Of a stretch of 64,000 nt of DNA, positions 37,129 through 51,300 are shown one piece after another. Position 1 is the stretch's first letter, and every line of letters begins with the position of its first letter. Below the pieces are notes generated by a model. The model had not been told where the DNA came from and made no database searches. It saw nothing but the letters and a program-made list of their open reading frames with translations. The stretch comes from Paraspadella gotoi (taxonomy: Eukaryota > Chaetognatha), in NCBI GenBank assembly GCA_051294375.1, contig CM119265.1, positions 24,611,605-24,675,604 of the forward strand, in the 5' to 3' direction. The position numbers were made by a program, and so were the translations under genes.

Positions 37129-37304
37129 GCTCAAATCTAAGGGACTGCTAGCGTCGCCTTCAGGAATTCCGAAAAACTATCAAGAATAAAAAACGGAATT
37201 TTGATGCAGTGCATATCATATTATATATCATAAAATCAAAGGGAAATACGCGTGAAAATAAAGTCACTGCGGTGCGACACATTGAAATTACCGTTCTTGT
37301 TTCC
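37129..37304 (-). repeat. Dispersed repeat family Q, copy 2 (inverted)
   Basis: Read on the minus strand it matches 9815-10019: GAACGGTAATT, CGCAGTGACTTTATTTTCACG, ATCAAAATTCCG and GCTAGCAGTCCCTTAGATTT are all shared. A short non-autonomous element is the likely explanation; class not known. Confidence 0.8.
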
Positions 37305-38645
37305 TTTCTTTTTTCCTTTTCTTTCCCCTCCACCTCTCTTTCTTCTCTCTCTTTCTTACCTTTCTATCGCCTCTCAACCTCTCTTTTCCCCTTTTCTTCC
37401 CCTCCAACTCTCTTTCTTCTCTTCTCTTTTTTTTCCCAGAGAGAGCCGCCTCCCTCTTTTCTCTGGGAGTCGTTACCTTGAAAAATTGATTCTTGGTCGA
37501 AACCATTAGAATGATAATTAGAACTTGTCGCCGGCCTGTGGTATGAGGAGGTTACTAGAGGGGAAACTTGCGAAAAAAAAAAATCACGAGGACGAAAAAA
37601 AAACTCGTTTTTCGTCATCATCGACGTTGTCGTCGTCGTCGTTGTCGTCGTCGTCGTCGTCGTCGTTTTCATCGGAAAGTTTTCTTCGTTGTTATCGTCG
37701 TTTTGACTTCGTCTTAGTTTGTGTCGATGGGCCGAATTTAACTATTATATAAATGAACGAGTATTGGAATTGTATTTTCAAAAATCAACTTCATGTATTA
37801 ATTCCATTGGTTCGATTGTTTTAATTGATTCATTAATATTTCTCTTCGTAATTAAAATTTAGCCTAAGGAAAATAAAAGTCTCAATCGCTTTTCGATGGA
37901 TAAAAAAAAATCAAATGAAGAAAAAAAATGAGAGAAAAAAAATGAGAGAAAAAACTAAATGATGAAAAGAAAAATGTTTTGTTTTTTTTTGACGCGGGCT
38001 TTTGATTCAAATTAAACGAAATCGATTTATATTTTGTTATTAACTTCGACTCTATGCACGTAACATAACGAAATTTATTTCGATAAATACATTTGCATGG
38101 TATTCATTGACTTTATTTTTCCCAAAGAATAACAACAACAACAACTACCCAATCGAATTCCCCTCCATTTTGTTCTCTTCCTCTTATTCATCTTTTCCTT
38201 CTCTATCTTCCCCCCCTCTCTCCCCCTCAATGACTCTATCCCATTTTATTTCCCCCTCGCCAGAAAGTCCATCTCTCTCGCTGTCCTTGGCGGAAGCTCA
38301 TTTTCGCTTTACAATTCCATTCCTTCCCAGCGAAGGTAGCGGCTGGTAACAACTCTCTCTCTCTCTCTCTCTCCTCTCTCTCTCCTCTCTCTCTCCTCTC
38401 TCTCTCCTCTCTCTCTCCTTTCATTTCTCATTTTAAGTAACTAATTTCAAAATTAAAGTATCTATTGACATTTTGACCGAAACAATTAAAAATTTTTTTA
38501 ATCCAATCATTTGTATATTTATGCCTAATTTTAATTATCAAATTTGTAACCGGAGAGTAATTACTGGATAAAATCAATCTTTAAAGGAATTCATCAAAAC
38601 TTATTCAGGGAAATTTGCCGATGCAATGCATTAATAAAAACATTA

Positions 38646-39200
38646 ATGATTTCATTGTTTATAACGGTTATATGGTTACAAATTTTACAGCGGTTACCAA
38701 AAGTCATGTATTTTGGGAAGTGGCAAACTACAATTCCAAATGATATACTTTTTCTCGATGGTAACTGTATCGATCTAGTTGATAAATGGACATATCTAGG
38801 GTTCAACCTTAGTAGTGAAAGAGACAGCTTGTTTGAGCCAAGCAAAGAATTGGTATCTTTTTTTAGATCAAGTAACTGTTTGATAAATGCCTTGTTAAAA
38901 CCTTCAGAGGAATTATTGATGAAATTGTATTATACTAACTGTGTTCCGGTTCTCCTTTATGGTTGTGAAGTAAAAACTTTTTCTGTACGTAATATGAATA
39001 GACTTAATGTTGCTGTAAATGATGGTGTACGAAAGATTTTTGGATATAATCGATGGGAAAGTGTGAGAGAACTGAGGAGTATGTTTGGATACCACGACTT
39101 ATCTACAATTTTTAATAATCGTAAGAAAACCTTTATCTCAAAGATATATACAATGAAAAATACTGTTCTTCAGAAACTTGTTCCATTTTTTACAACATAA
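38646..39200 (+). pseudogene. 5'-truncated non-LTR retrotransposon (LINE) reverse-transcriptase C-terminus
   Basis: A 184-codon open frame carries the end of a LINE reverse transcriptase: KVMYFGKW (the segment after the thumb), DKWTYLGFNLSS, LYYTNCVPVLLYGCEVKTF and VNDGVRKIFGYNRWESVREL. These are the standard landmarks of the region between the RT core and the 3' end. No endonuclease domain and no catalytic F/Y-x-D-D block lie upstream, so this is a dead 5'-truncated copy. The following 200 bases (39201-39400) are AT-rich with AATAAA and probably include its 3' UTR. The clade cannot be assigned by eye. Confidence 0.8.
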
Positions 39201-39727
39201 GAACAATTTTTAATTGTTTAAATTTTAATTAATAAATTTTATTTAATTAACTGTTTTTTTTCTCTCTATTTTATGTTTTTTGCTTAGACTTAGTCTGTCT
39301 TTGTTTGTTTGTTTGTTGATGATGATTGTACTGAATCAACCTCGTTGTATTCGAATAAAATCGCATATTAATAGCATATCTTGTCTTTTAATATTCCTAA
39401 ACCTGAAAACCTATTGAAGATTTTTTTAATTAATGTATTTTTTCAGAGAATATTTTTTTAAACAATTTACATTAATAAATAATAATAAAAAAATTGCGTT
39501 ATTTCAAATATTAAATCTATTTAATAAATTTTGTTCACTTATAAATACTGTTTCTCTTTCCGCTTCAGTTTTCTAAAACATTTCACAATCGCGAATTCTC
39601 ATTTTAAATCAACAACAGTAAAACGAAAAGAATCACTTTTGAATAATTCATTAATTGACGCAAACCGGAGATAGTGAGATAGAGAGAGAGTGAGGCTACG
39701 CCTAGGGGTATCTAATCAAGCAGAATC

Positions 39728-39761
<34 letters not shown>

Positions 39762-40073
39762 CATCTCTCCTCTCTCTGCTCTCTCTTTTCTCTCTGTCTC
39801 CCTCTCTCCATCAAAGCCCAATCCGCGAATATATGTGCGGAGAAAGGTTTTAGAAAGAATCGATTAAGAGAGATGGTGGAGGGAGGCTAAGCTTCGGACG
39901 AGTCCATTATCTGTTTGTCTTTTTGTTCGATGATAGCGCCTCTCTCGCTCTGACGGCGAAAGTCGAAATGACAAAAGGTCAACGCGAAGGTCGAGTCGAT
40001 GAAGACCATCAACGAGGAAGAAATCATCTCGCTCTCACACGATCTGTCTCTTTCTCGAGCTCTATCTTACTAT

Positions 40074-40181
<108 letters not shown>

Positions 40182-40444
40182 CACATTTTCTTTCGGCTTT
40201 ATCATTTTTTCATTCGGCACATATTTAAGGTTCTTACTTTATTCTTTATTTCTTTTCTAAATAATTACCTTTCTTTTATTTTCGTTTTTTTGGGGGGGAG
40301 TGTAATTTTCTACTATGAGTCACGAATTTACATATGAGCGAATTACTAATAATAAACATTTTATTTTTTATTTTCTTTTTTTTTCTCTTCATTTTTCATT
40401 CCATTTTTTTGTCATTTTCCTTTTGTTTCATTTTTTTTCTCTCC

Positions 40445-40785
40445 ATTTTCCTTTTCTTCAATTTTTTCTTTGCCTTTCTTTCCATTTTTTTCCATTTTCC
40501 TTTTCTTCAATTTTTCCCTTTTCATTCTTTCCATTTTCCATTTTTCCCATTTTCCTTTTCTTCAATTTTTCTCTTTCAATTATTTCCATTTTCAATTTTT
40601 TCCATTTTCCTTTTCTTCAATTTTTCCTTTGCCTTTCTTTCCATTTTTTTCCGTTTTCCTTTTCTTAAATTTTTCCCTCTCCTTTCTTTCCATTTTCCAT
40701 TATTCCCATTTTTTCCATTTTCCTTCTCTTCCATTTTTTCCCTTTCCCTTCTTTCCATTTTCCATTTTTCTCCATTTTCTCAGAC
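40445..40785. repeat. Degenerate pyrimidine-rich tandem repeat, about 50-57 bp unit
   Basis: TTTTCCTTTTCTTCAATTTT recurs about every 50-57 bases from 40446 to 40750. The tract ends in TTTTCTCAG at 40783, an acceptor-like sequence, followed by a 75-codon open stretch (40784-41008) of unknown nature. Confidence 0.75.
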
Positions 40786-43114
40786 GACAATGCTCCCATC
40801 GACGCCGCAATCTTCGGCCGCAATCTTTGAATCAGCGTCGAATGGAGATGGAATTAAATATGACCCTTTGGTTCAGATGTCGGACGTCGCGTCGCAGATG
40901 GGAGCCAACTTTCAAAGCAAATCTGTTCAGATGGTTAACGTTGCGAGATACGATTGGTTTATTCGTGGCAGTTTGGGTCGTGTGAGCCTAAACGGGGACA
41001 GACTATAAAAAGTAAGATTTGGATTATTTTTTAGACGAATCGTAACGTAGTATGAGACAACTGTGAAAACAAATCGGTTGTCTGTGATCGTTGCTAAACA
41101 GTGAACGGTGAAACCAAGTCGACTCAGCTGGCTACTGTCGTGAGGAAAAACGGGGGAAATTGTTAAAACGAATAAACTTGGATATTGATCGTTGAAATCC
41201 GACTTCGGAAGAAAAAGAGAGGATAAATTTGAGCGAAATAAATTGCAGTTGCTACGGCCGTGACAATGCTAGGGCGTGTCAGATTGACGGAGTGACATTC
41301 TTAGATTAGAATGTTAATCGTTGCCTCGAGGACGGCGCCATTAGACAAGCGAAGATTGCATTCTGATCTAGCTCTCCAGGCCTCCAGGTTGCAATGAAAA
41401 AGATATGTTAAAAAATAATGGAAAATACGAGAGAAAACAAATATTTAAACGAAAGAGAATCGAACTCGCGACTTTTTTATTTTTATTAAAAAAAAATCGA
41501 AAACGACTTCGGAGAAAATCGATTCCTTTGANNNNNNNNNNAGAGAGAGAATTAGATAGGAAAATAAACAACAGAAAGGCAATTTCGAAATAAGTAATGG
41601 ATCTTTGTGTTCGATATGCGAGATAAAAAAAAAACAGGAAACTCATCATGATATAAAAAAACGAGAAAACAAAAACAAACGCAAAACAACTGGTTACAAT
41701 TAGTCTTAAAAATTGAAATTACAATCAATCCTAAAGCCCAGGCAAGTATTTTGATTAAAGATCTCAGGATAAGTAGGAAAGATCAACATTAATATTTAAT
41801 AAGTAAGATAATCAGTAAAAAGCGATACTAATAAATTGTCGACTCGTGAGGAGAAAAGTAGAAGCGAGATTTTCGAGATTAAAAGATAAAAATCATCATT
41901 GAGAAGTTGTTTTGATCGCGTCAGTGGAGAGAAAAGATTTGACGTTTTCTCTTTGTTTTCTTTTTGTTTTGTCTTTGTTGTGTAATATAAGACTTTTTCT
42001 CCTTAAAAACATGACGTCTGTCGCACGAAATAAAAAAAAAAAAGAAAAAGAAATAAAATCCAAAAATTCTCTACTACCATTTCGGATTTTCTTGTCATTT
42101 GACGTTTTAACTTTTCCGTCGCTGCTTTTATATTCAAAATTGTTACATTATTGTATAATCGAGTGATATATTAACAAAGCGATTTTCATCTCTATTCAAC
42201 CACATTGCCCACATGTGCCCACAAATAGCAATCGTGTCTCCCCTCTTTCCGTCCCCACCCACACCCCCTTACTCCCCCCCACGGTGCCACAGCCCTCCAG
42301 AAAATATCTGTCCCAGAAGCTGGAATCTAAATTTTAAAAGAAGGTTCAATAGTAGCATGCTGAAGGGCTTATACGAAAAAAACACTTCCAATCCACAACC
42401 CTAATCTTTTTCTACGGTCTACCTATCTTTCGACGCTTTTTAGATAAAACATGCTATTAAATTGATCAGTCTTACTAAATGACATATTTCTAATTTTGTA
42501 TATGAATCTTGAAGCTGTTTTAACTCATCGTCCTTTCCCGAAAACCTTTTCAATCTGGTTTAAATCTAATTATGCTTTTTGCCGGTATTTAATATTTTTA
42601 AGCATTATTAGAGTAAATTTACTATTCCTTTTAAGGAAAAAGATAAGTTTTATAATATAATAGGCATCGTTTAAAAATATAATTGTATAATATAAATGGT
42701 TTTATATCTATCTTAATACTGAACCTAAGGTTTAGCATGAACATGTTGTTGGCGGTTTTTTCATTAATCTTTAAAAGTGAGAGAGAAATGAATTTTTTCA
42801 ATGCACTTGTCCAGTCACCCAATAATAATTTTTGATTATATAAGAAATTAACTACAAATGATTAAAATTTTCTGTTTACCATTAAGTTACTTGGTTTAAC
42901 CAGGTTTAAATTTCTACGGAACTGTAACGTAATATTTAATAGTTAAAACTATTTATTCATAATAATAGGTATTGCGGGTTTTATGCGGTTTTGAGTTTTA
43001 CAGATGTAATAAGCCTATATCAGGGGAGAAGTCAAAATCGTCAAATTACTAAGAAATATAACTACAAAATGAAGAAAAAATTAATTTTACTTCAGTTACT
43101 CGTTTATTAAAGTT

Positions 43115-43500
43115 TAATCAAAGAGAGAGAAGGAGAAGAAAAGTGAAAGAAAGATGAAAGAAAAGAAAGAAAGAAACAGAGTCGGTAAAAAAAAAAAGAG
43201 ACAGAAAAGGAAAAAGAAGAGAGAGAGACGGAAATAAAAAAAAAAGAGAGAGGAAAGACGGAAGGAAAAAAGAGGAAAATGAGGAAGGGAAAAAAAGAGA
43301 GAGAGACGAAGGGAACAAAAAAAGAGAGCAGAGATGAAAGAAAAAAAAGAGAGAGAGAGACGGAAAGAAAAAGGAGAGACGAAATAAAGAGAGAGGCAGG
43401 GAAAGAAAAGAGAGAAGACGGGAAAAAGAAAGAAAAGAGGAGAAAGAAAGAAAGAAAGAAAGAAGAAAGAAAGAAAAAAAATTAAAAAAAATCTTAAAAG
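43115..43500. repeat. Polypurine block
   Basis: About 385 bases of near-pure purine (GAAAGAAAGA, GAGAGAGACG). Open frames on its minus strand are SF/SL-rich artefacts. Confidence 0.9.
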
Positions 43501-45508
43501 ATAGTATCCGCCTGACGAGAGAAGATAAATAAAGAAATAAAAAAATAAAGACCAAAAATTGACGCGATTGTAACGAATAACGCAATAAATTGATGCGATG
43601 ATAACCAAATGATTGATGCAGATATAGTTCATTCATTGTTATCGATGATAATCATTCATTGATGCTAATGCATTGTCATTCATTGACACGATGAATCGTC
43701 ATCGTAAATAAAACAAACAAATGCGTGTATGAGTGAAAGAAAAGAGAAAGAAAGAGAAAAAGTAGATTCCTCCATCGATTTTTAATTTTGTCAGAACGTT
43801 TTACTCATTTTTTACCCTATTTTTTTTGACACGCTAAACGTTTCTCTTATTTACGCAAGTAGATTTGTGTGAATCAAAAACTGTAATATCAATAGTTTAG
43901 TGTTATGTCTCGAATAGACGGAAAAAAATGCCGTCTCGTTTTAAAATTCATTCGGAAGTGAGGATACGAAGCCTTACCAGTGGCATTTGTCACCGTCGAA
44001 CATTCTTGAAACAATTATTTTATATTATTAAATATGTTTGAAGAAACAAAATTTGCAGAATGCGGTTCCGCCTTGTATGCAACATCAAGTAAAAATGGGT
44101 TTTTTAAAAAGTTTTTGGGCACCTTCGCATGTCTTGGGGCTTGGGGGCAAAAGGAGCGAATTATAAAATTTTACCTTTTAATCAGTAACAATGACATTCA
44201 AGATGAGTAGATTTTATTTTTTTTTTCCTTCACTTGAAATTTTTAGATATTAAGAAGAAAAAAATAACGCCGTAAAAATAAATTATCTTTTTTCTATTAA
44301 TAAAAAAAATTATCAATACAATTTAACACAATGATGTCTTGCTTTGTCAAATAATGTTCCCCAGCTAAATGTTAATTTTTTAAAATTTTATTATGATAAA
44401 CAAGCAGCTTATTGTCAAGCTTTTTGTTTGCAGTTGAGAGATAATGAGAAATGACGATTTTTTCTCAACAGACAAGAAGGTTAGAGACGTCCAGACTGTT
44501 TATATATTAAGCTGAAAACTTTTTTTTATTTATTCATTTTTATATTAAAAAAACATTTATCAAGCTAGACTACATAAATTTTTGCTTGTTTTGTTACTTT
44601 AACTGAAAAATGCAAGCAATTTTATGCAGTAGAGAAAATTTAAAATGTAAGTCAAAAATGTAATTTTAGTCTTTGCTTTTTCAATTAAGAAATGAAAAAC
44701 AAGCAAATTTCATATAGCTTCAATGAAATTTATTAATGCAAAAAATTGTGTATTACTAATTTAACTCCATTTAATAATAGGTGTGTCAGAAGATATTATG
44801 GTATAAAATTTAATAAAAACTTATTTAGAAAGGTGTCCCATGATTAGGGCTTAATTTAATACCTCGCCCCAACGTTTCTATTCTTTCTTTCAAAGTTATT
44901 CAAGAAATAACTTTTTTTAGCGCGTTAGAGTAACTAAAGATTTTGAACTAACGCAGTACTAAATCTTGTAGTTAAATAAAAATTTCGGGAGACGCAGGAG
45001 TATCTCATTTATCCGTAATTGGTACAATGACTCTAAATATTCTAAAATAAAACCTAAAGAAAAATTTTCTGCCCTCTTAGAGACTTTATGACTAGCAGGT
45101 GTACCGCAATTGTCCTTTACTCATTTATGGATTAGTGTTTGGAAGAATATCAGTGAAACGTTCCCTCTTTTTTTTAAATGGTAGTTTTGTACTAGCGCGT
45201 CAGAATTAAGAAGAAATCGAAAAATTTTATTCTACAAATTTTGCTTCAAGGCTGACGTTTATGACTATATTCTCAGAAATCATTGTTGAGTAATTTTAAA
45301 AGTTTTTTTTGCAAGTGAATATATTGATATTCATCCTCCAGGGACCGGCATAAATATATAAAAAATATATATGATATTAGCTCTCGGGTGAGGTATCTAG
45401 AAAAAAGCGTGACCGCCGACTGCGAGACGAAGACACGACAGACAACGACGAAGTCATCAAAGAAGTAGTGATCCAAATCGAGATAAACGAACAAACGCGT
45501 GTATGTAG

Positions 45509-45539
<31 letters not shown>

Positions 45540-46042
45540 CCAGACAGACAGGACTAAATCTCGAGAGCCGTGAAATAAATATTTCGGATTCAAGTAAATA
45601 ATTAATTGGACTATTAATAATAACTTGAATTAATTAATTAGTATTTATTTAATTATTAATTATTTAATTACCGATAACGATCGTGGGGCAGATCCGACAT
45701 TTGTTTACACTACTTGTTTATTAATTCTAAGTTCCACATGTTATTCTGCATATTGCAGTATTTTAAAATAAGGATAAAAATCTTCTGAATATTAATAGTA
45801 TGTGGTTTAGGTTAAAAAATATATCTAAAGCAATATAATTTTTTTTTTTTAAAATGGTTTAATGGTAAAATTAATTTTTTTTTGTACGCTTCGCATCCAA
45901 GAATAGATCAAGAAAGAAGATAATAAAAGTATCAATAAAAAAAATAAAATTTAAAGAAATTGATGAGTATAAATTTTAAACCCAAAATGAAGGAGGTGGG
46001 TGGGCTGGGGCAAATAAGAAGAGCATGTTTGCTTGATCGGAT

Positions 46043-47531
46043 CGGGTTTACCTGGAGCTCTATACAGTTCAGTGACGTGGTCCGGAGAAATGTTAAACCT
46101 GGAGGTCTCTCTATACAAGCTTTCTCAGTGTAGGCGAATTGTGGGTCCGAGAAGATGGGGAGTTTAACCTTGGAGGTCTCTCTATACAGCTTTCTCAGTG
46201 TAGGCGATTGGTGGGGTCCGGAGAAGACGGGATTTAACCTGGAGGTCTCTCTATACAAGCTTTCTCAGTGTAGGCGATTGGTGGTCCGGAGAAGACGGGA
46301 GTTTAACCTGGAAGGTCTCTCTATTACAAGCTTTCTCAGTGTAGGCGATTGGTGGGGTCCGGAGAAGAGCGGGAGTTTAACCTGGAGGTCTCTCTATACA
46401 ACTTTCTCAGTGTAGGCCGCTTGGTTGGTCCGGAGAAGAGCGGGAGTTTAACCTGGAGGTCTCTCTATACAAGCTTTCTCAGTGTAGGCGATTGGTGGTC
46501 CGGAGAAGAGCGGGAGTTTAACCTGGAGTCTCTCTTATACAAGCTTTCTCAGTGTAGGCGATTGGTGGGTCCGGGAAAGAGCGGGAGTTTAACCTGGAGG
46601 TCTCTCTATACAAGCTTTCTCAGTGGTAGGCGATTGGTGGGTCCGGAGAAGAGCGGAGTTTAACCTGGAGGTCTCTCTATACAAGCTTTCTCAGTGTAGG
46701 CGATTGGTGTCCCGGAGAGAGCGGGAGTTTTAACCTGGAGGTCTCTCTATACAAGCTTTCTCAGTGTAGGCGATTGGTGGGTCCGGAGAAGAGCGGGAGT
46801 TTAACCTGGAGGTCTCTCTATACAAGCTTTCTCAGTGTAGCGATTGGTGGTCCGGAGAAGAGCGGGAGTTTAACCTGGAGGTCTCTCTATACAAGCTTTC
46901 TCCAGTGTAGGCGATTGGTGGGCGACCGCCTCCGTGAGAGGTTGAGAGAGCGGGAGTTTAACCTGGAGGTCTCTCTATACAAGCTTTCTCAGTGTAGGCG
47001 ATTGGTGGGGTCCGGAGAAGAGCGGGAGTTTAACCTGGAGTCTCTCTATACAAGCTTTCTCAGTGTAGGCGATTGGTGGTCCGGAGAAGAGCGGGAGTTT
47101 AACCTGGAGGTCTCTCTATACAAGCTTTCTCAGTGAGGCCGATTGGTGGGTCCGGAGAGAGCGGGAGTTAACCTGGAGGTCTCTCTATACAAGCTTTCTC
47201 AGTGTAGCGATTGGTGGGTCGGAGAAGAGCGGGAGTTTAACCCTGGAGGTCTCTCTCTACAAGCTTTCTCAGTGTAGGCGATTGGTGGGTCCGGAGAAGA
47301 GCGGAGTTTTAACCTGGAGGTCTCTCTATACAAGCTTTCTCAGTGTAGGCGATTTGGTGGGCCGGAGAGAGCGGGAGTTTAACCTGGAGGTCTCTCTATA
47401 CAAGCTTTCTCAATGTAGGCGTTGGTGGGTCCGAGTAAGGAGCGGAGTTTAACCTGGAGGTATCTCTATACAAGTTTCCTCAGTGTTTAGGCGATTGTGC
47501 GGTCCGGAGAGAGTGGCGAGTTTAACCTGGA
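46043..47531. repeat. 71-bp tandem satellite, about 21 copies
   Basis: The unit holds TTTAACCTGGAGGTCTCTCT, ATACAAGCTTTCTCAGTGTA and GGCGATTGGTGGGTCCGGAG, then AAGAGCGG. Copies vary chiefly by loss or gain of single bases in G runs. One copy near 46920-46945 has an extra segment (GACCGCCTCCGTGAGAGG). The array ends at a 25-N gap. Since 71 is not a multiple of 3 and is often shifted, the open frames across it are not genes. Confidence 0.95.
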
Positions 47532-48325
47532 NNNNNNNNNNNNNNNNNNNNNNNNNGAACGAAATGGAATGAGAAGACTGAATGAGGAATGAACGATAAA
47601 GAAAAGTTGAATGACGAATAAAGAAATGAAGAATGAAAAGGGTTGAATATGAATGAACGATAACAAAAGTCGAAAAATAAAAACCCGCAATGATCATTGT
47701 TTAAAAAATAAATAGATGTTCAACTCTAAAATTTAAACAAAAGTATACTGAATGTTGATTGAAAAATTAATCAAAAATTTATGACGAATATCAACAGACA
47801 AAACGAATAACTATTAAAGAAAGAAACACATTAACAGTTTAAAAAGACAATGATAATTTAGCTAAAAGTATATGCTCAATTTTGTCTCCGCATAATCCCT
47901 GACTAGATATCAAAGATGAAAACTTTTGTACAAAAAAAGTCGCAAAAAAAGCGGGAAATAAAAAATTGTATTCTGCGGGCAAAAGAAAAATGGGGGAAGG
48001 GGAGAGCGGTCGTGAGGGAGGAGGTTTGCGGTCGGGGGNNNNNNNNNNNNNNNNNNNNNNNNNNNNNNNNNNNNNNNNNNNNNNNNNNNNNNNNNNNNNN
48101 NNNNNNNNNNNNNNNNNNNNNNNNNNNNNNNNNNNNNNNNNNNNNNNNNNNNNNNNNNNNNNNNNNNNNNNNNNNNNNNNNNNNNNNNNNNNNNNNNNNN
48201 NNNNNNNNNNNNNNNNNNNNNNNNNNNNNNNNNNNNNNNNNNNNNNNNNNNNNNNNNNNNNNNNNNNNNNNNNNNNNNNNNNNNNNNNNNNNNNNNNNNN
48301 NNNNNNNNNNNNNNNNNNNNNNNNN

Positions 48326-48360
<35 letters not shown>

Positions 48361-48361
<1 letters not shown>

Positions 48362-51300
48362 GCTTGTCAAGCAGAGAATATTATTTGAATGGGTTAGGAA
48401 ATCATTGCATAGGCGCATTAATGCGAATTGTTTGTGAATTGGCATTTTTTCGAAGGGAACAAAACAAAACAAAAAACAGAATCGTTGAAAAGGGAAAAAT
48501 GAAAGGTCAAATACTAATGAGAAAGAAAAGGGGAAAAAATAACAAAAAAATTAGAACAAAGAAGAAAAAGATCAAAGAAAATAAAACATTTTTTTATTCA
48601 AGACAAAAAGAAAGGGGACAAAAAAGGGAGAAAATAGTGAAAAGAAAGGAAAAGAATGGAAAAGAAAGGAAAAAGAGAATGGGAAAGACAAAGGTGAGTG
48701 AAAGATGGAGGAAAACGGACATCGGGCAAAGTCCAGTGAGGCTCGTGAGCTTTTCGGAGGTGAAGCTCCTGGGTCCTCGAGTGAGGGATGAGGTAAGGCG
48801 AATTGGTGAGGTGGGAGATTGGTGAGGTTGGAAGAGAACGAGAGAGAGGGAGAGTAAGAGTCGTGGATTAAAGTATGTGATTCTGTGAGATGGAAGCAAA
48901 GTGTGTTTTTGTTTCTCAGTGAAGATAAATTGTAAAAGCGGGATGTGAATTGAGTAGAGATGAAGAGTGAAAGAGATTTAGTTATAATAAAGCGTAACGG
49001 TGCTGGCAGAGATGACAGAAATGTGAATAGCAATCAATATTACATTAAAAAAAGGTGCAACGGTAACGATATGGAAGGTAGTCTTAACGGACAGTTGCTT
49101 GCTGGGAAAAGGAAAGCATGAAAGAGAAATAAGAGTAAAGTAAAGAAGTTAAAAACAGTGACGAGAGCAGATGGAGGTGGCAGGGATCTCGAGCAAAGGA
49201 AAGGAGATGCAAGCTGAAAAGGCAGAGAAACGGAAATTGTAAAGAGAAATGAGAGCAGAAAAGTGGTAGTTGCAAACAGAGGTACAAACAGAGGAAGATT
49301 AAAGCGTCAAAGATTGAAAACATGTATGTACGAAAAAAAGATCGCCCAAAAAACAAGCCCGGCGCTAAAGCTGAAAGATATAAATATGTACTTTCTGCGC
49401 GAGCAACAAGAAAAATGGAAGCGCGAGCAAGCGGCAGAGCTCGGTCGATGAGGGTAGAGAGAGCGCTTTGCCGGTCGGGGGGGCGGCTTGCGAGCATCCC
49501 CGAGCGACCAAGAATCCTTGGGCTGTTGACGACGAAAAATGGGTCAGAGGCTTCTGTTATATCAACCTCGACACCAATGACGACAGCCGCTAGACCAGTG
49601 CGCTGTCGCCAGCCATGCCCGGTCACTCGTCGAGTGCAGAAGCAATAATCCAGGCTGGCTTATCGGGGAGGCAGACAATCGCTCCACCTGTGCCTTATTC
49701 CGGCCAACACTTAAGGGACGCAAACATGACATCGTGCTGTTCGCACGATCAGTTGCCAGAGATTACTTCCGTCCAACAGCAAGATGGCGCTATGGATTAG
49801 AACGCACCACAAGAGGGCCGTACTGGGGCGTTTTGAGGACGAATAGATGCAGCGCAGACGAGGAGAGACAAAGATCGTGATGCAGAAGGAGGATGAGAGA
49901 GAAGAGACTGAGAGAAGAGAGAGAGAGAGAAGAGATGGTACGTAGCAGAGAGAGAGAGATCGCAACGCTGAGACGAGACGAGGCAGAAATGCGTGTTAAG
50001 CCAGAGAATATTATTTTGAAATGAGTTAGGAAAATCAATTGCATAGCGCAATTAATGCGAATTGTGTTGTTGCAATTGCAATTATTTTCGAAAGGGAACA
50101 AAACAAACCAAAAACAGAATTCGTTGCAAAAAGGGAAAAATAGAAAGGTTCAAATACTAATAGAGAGAAGAATAAAGGGGAAAAAACTAACAAAAAAATA
50201 TAGAACAAAGTAAGAATAAGATCAAAGAAAATAAAACAGTTTTTATTATTCTAAGACAACAAAGAAAAGGGGACAATAAAAGGCGAGCAAAATAGTTGAA
50301 AAGAAAGGACAACAAGAATAGCGAAAGAAAGGAAAGAAGAGCGGAGATGGCGCAAGACAGCAATGGTGCGAGTAAGAAGTCGAAGTGGAAAAATCGGAGC
50401 ACTCCGAGGCAACGAAGTCTCACGTGCATGCGTACGTCCGCAGCTTTCTTCGCAGTAGGTTGCAAGTCAGCCTAGGGTCTCGACGTGGAGGCGAATGAAT
50501 GGCTACAGCTGCGACGAGTGGTGCACGCTGGTGGTAGATGATTGGTTGAGAGTACTGGAGAGCAACCGTGAAGAGATGAGGTCAACCGCGAAGAACAATA
50601 AGCAGTCACACGTGGGATTAAAAAGTATGACTATTACTGATGTTCAGTGCAGATGGAAGGCAAAGTGTGTTCTCCTGGTTTGTTCTCAAGTGAAGATAGT
50701 CAATTTGTTAAAAGACGCGGAGTCGAATTGCAGTACGAGATGAAGATCCTGAAAGAGAAGTCTTAGTTATAAATATAAGCCGTAAACCACGGTGCTGCCG
50801 CAAAGAGCTTGACCAGAACATTCAGATGATAATCCTAACTACAAATGTAGTGCCACTCCAATTTACTGTGTTAACCACTTAACAAAAAAAGCGCCATTGA
50901 CAACGGTACCATGCACAATAATGGAACACAGTAGTCTTCAACGGACAGCACTTGCCTTCAGCTGACGAAAAGGACAAGCCGATGAAAGAGACAAATAAGC
51001 AGTAACAAGTCGTGAATAAGAAGTTAAACCACAACCAGTGACCAGAGAGCAGACATGGACCGCACCTAATCGCGCAGCTGGTGGCCAGCGAACCTCCAGC
51101 AGGACAGCAGAAAGGAGACTGACAATCTGCAAAAAGCGCAGAGCACAACGGGAAATCATGCTAAGAGAAAATGAGAGGCAGCAAAATGCCGTTAGTGCAC
51201 AAAACACAACTGGCATACAAACAGGCAGAAGCTTAGGTCGTTAAAGCAAGACACAAGGCTAAACAAATAAGGGTTCGATCTTGCAGACACATGAATGCGA

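Larger units (their letters stand above)
34197..38640. other. Gene-poor stretch after gene E
   Basis: Minisatellites, CT tracts, repeat Q copy 2 and a GTC tract at 37619. AATAAA also occurs at 34975. No host gene recognised. Confidence 0.6.

Noticed and set aside
40334-41008. 224-codon frame
   Set aside because: The first 150 codons are a pyrimidine minisatellite; only the last 75 codons look normal and they match nothing known.
46155-47136. Open frames of 86-120 codons with NLEVSLY and LSQCRRLVG repeats
   Set aside because: They are translations of the 71-bp satellite and change frame at each indel.
46043-47531. CRISPR-like array
   Set aside because: Units are contiguous with no unique spacers, and the genome is eukaryotic.
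49084-49626. 180-codon minus-strand frame in the noisy repeat
   Set aside because: Not preserved in the other copies of the same repeat and without known motifs.
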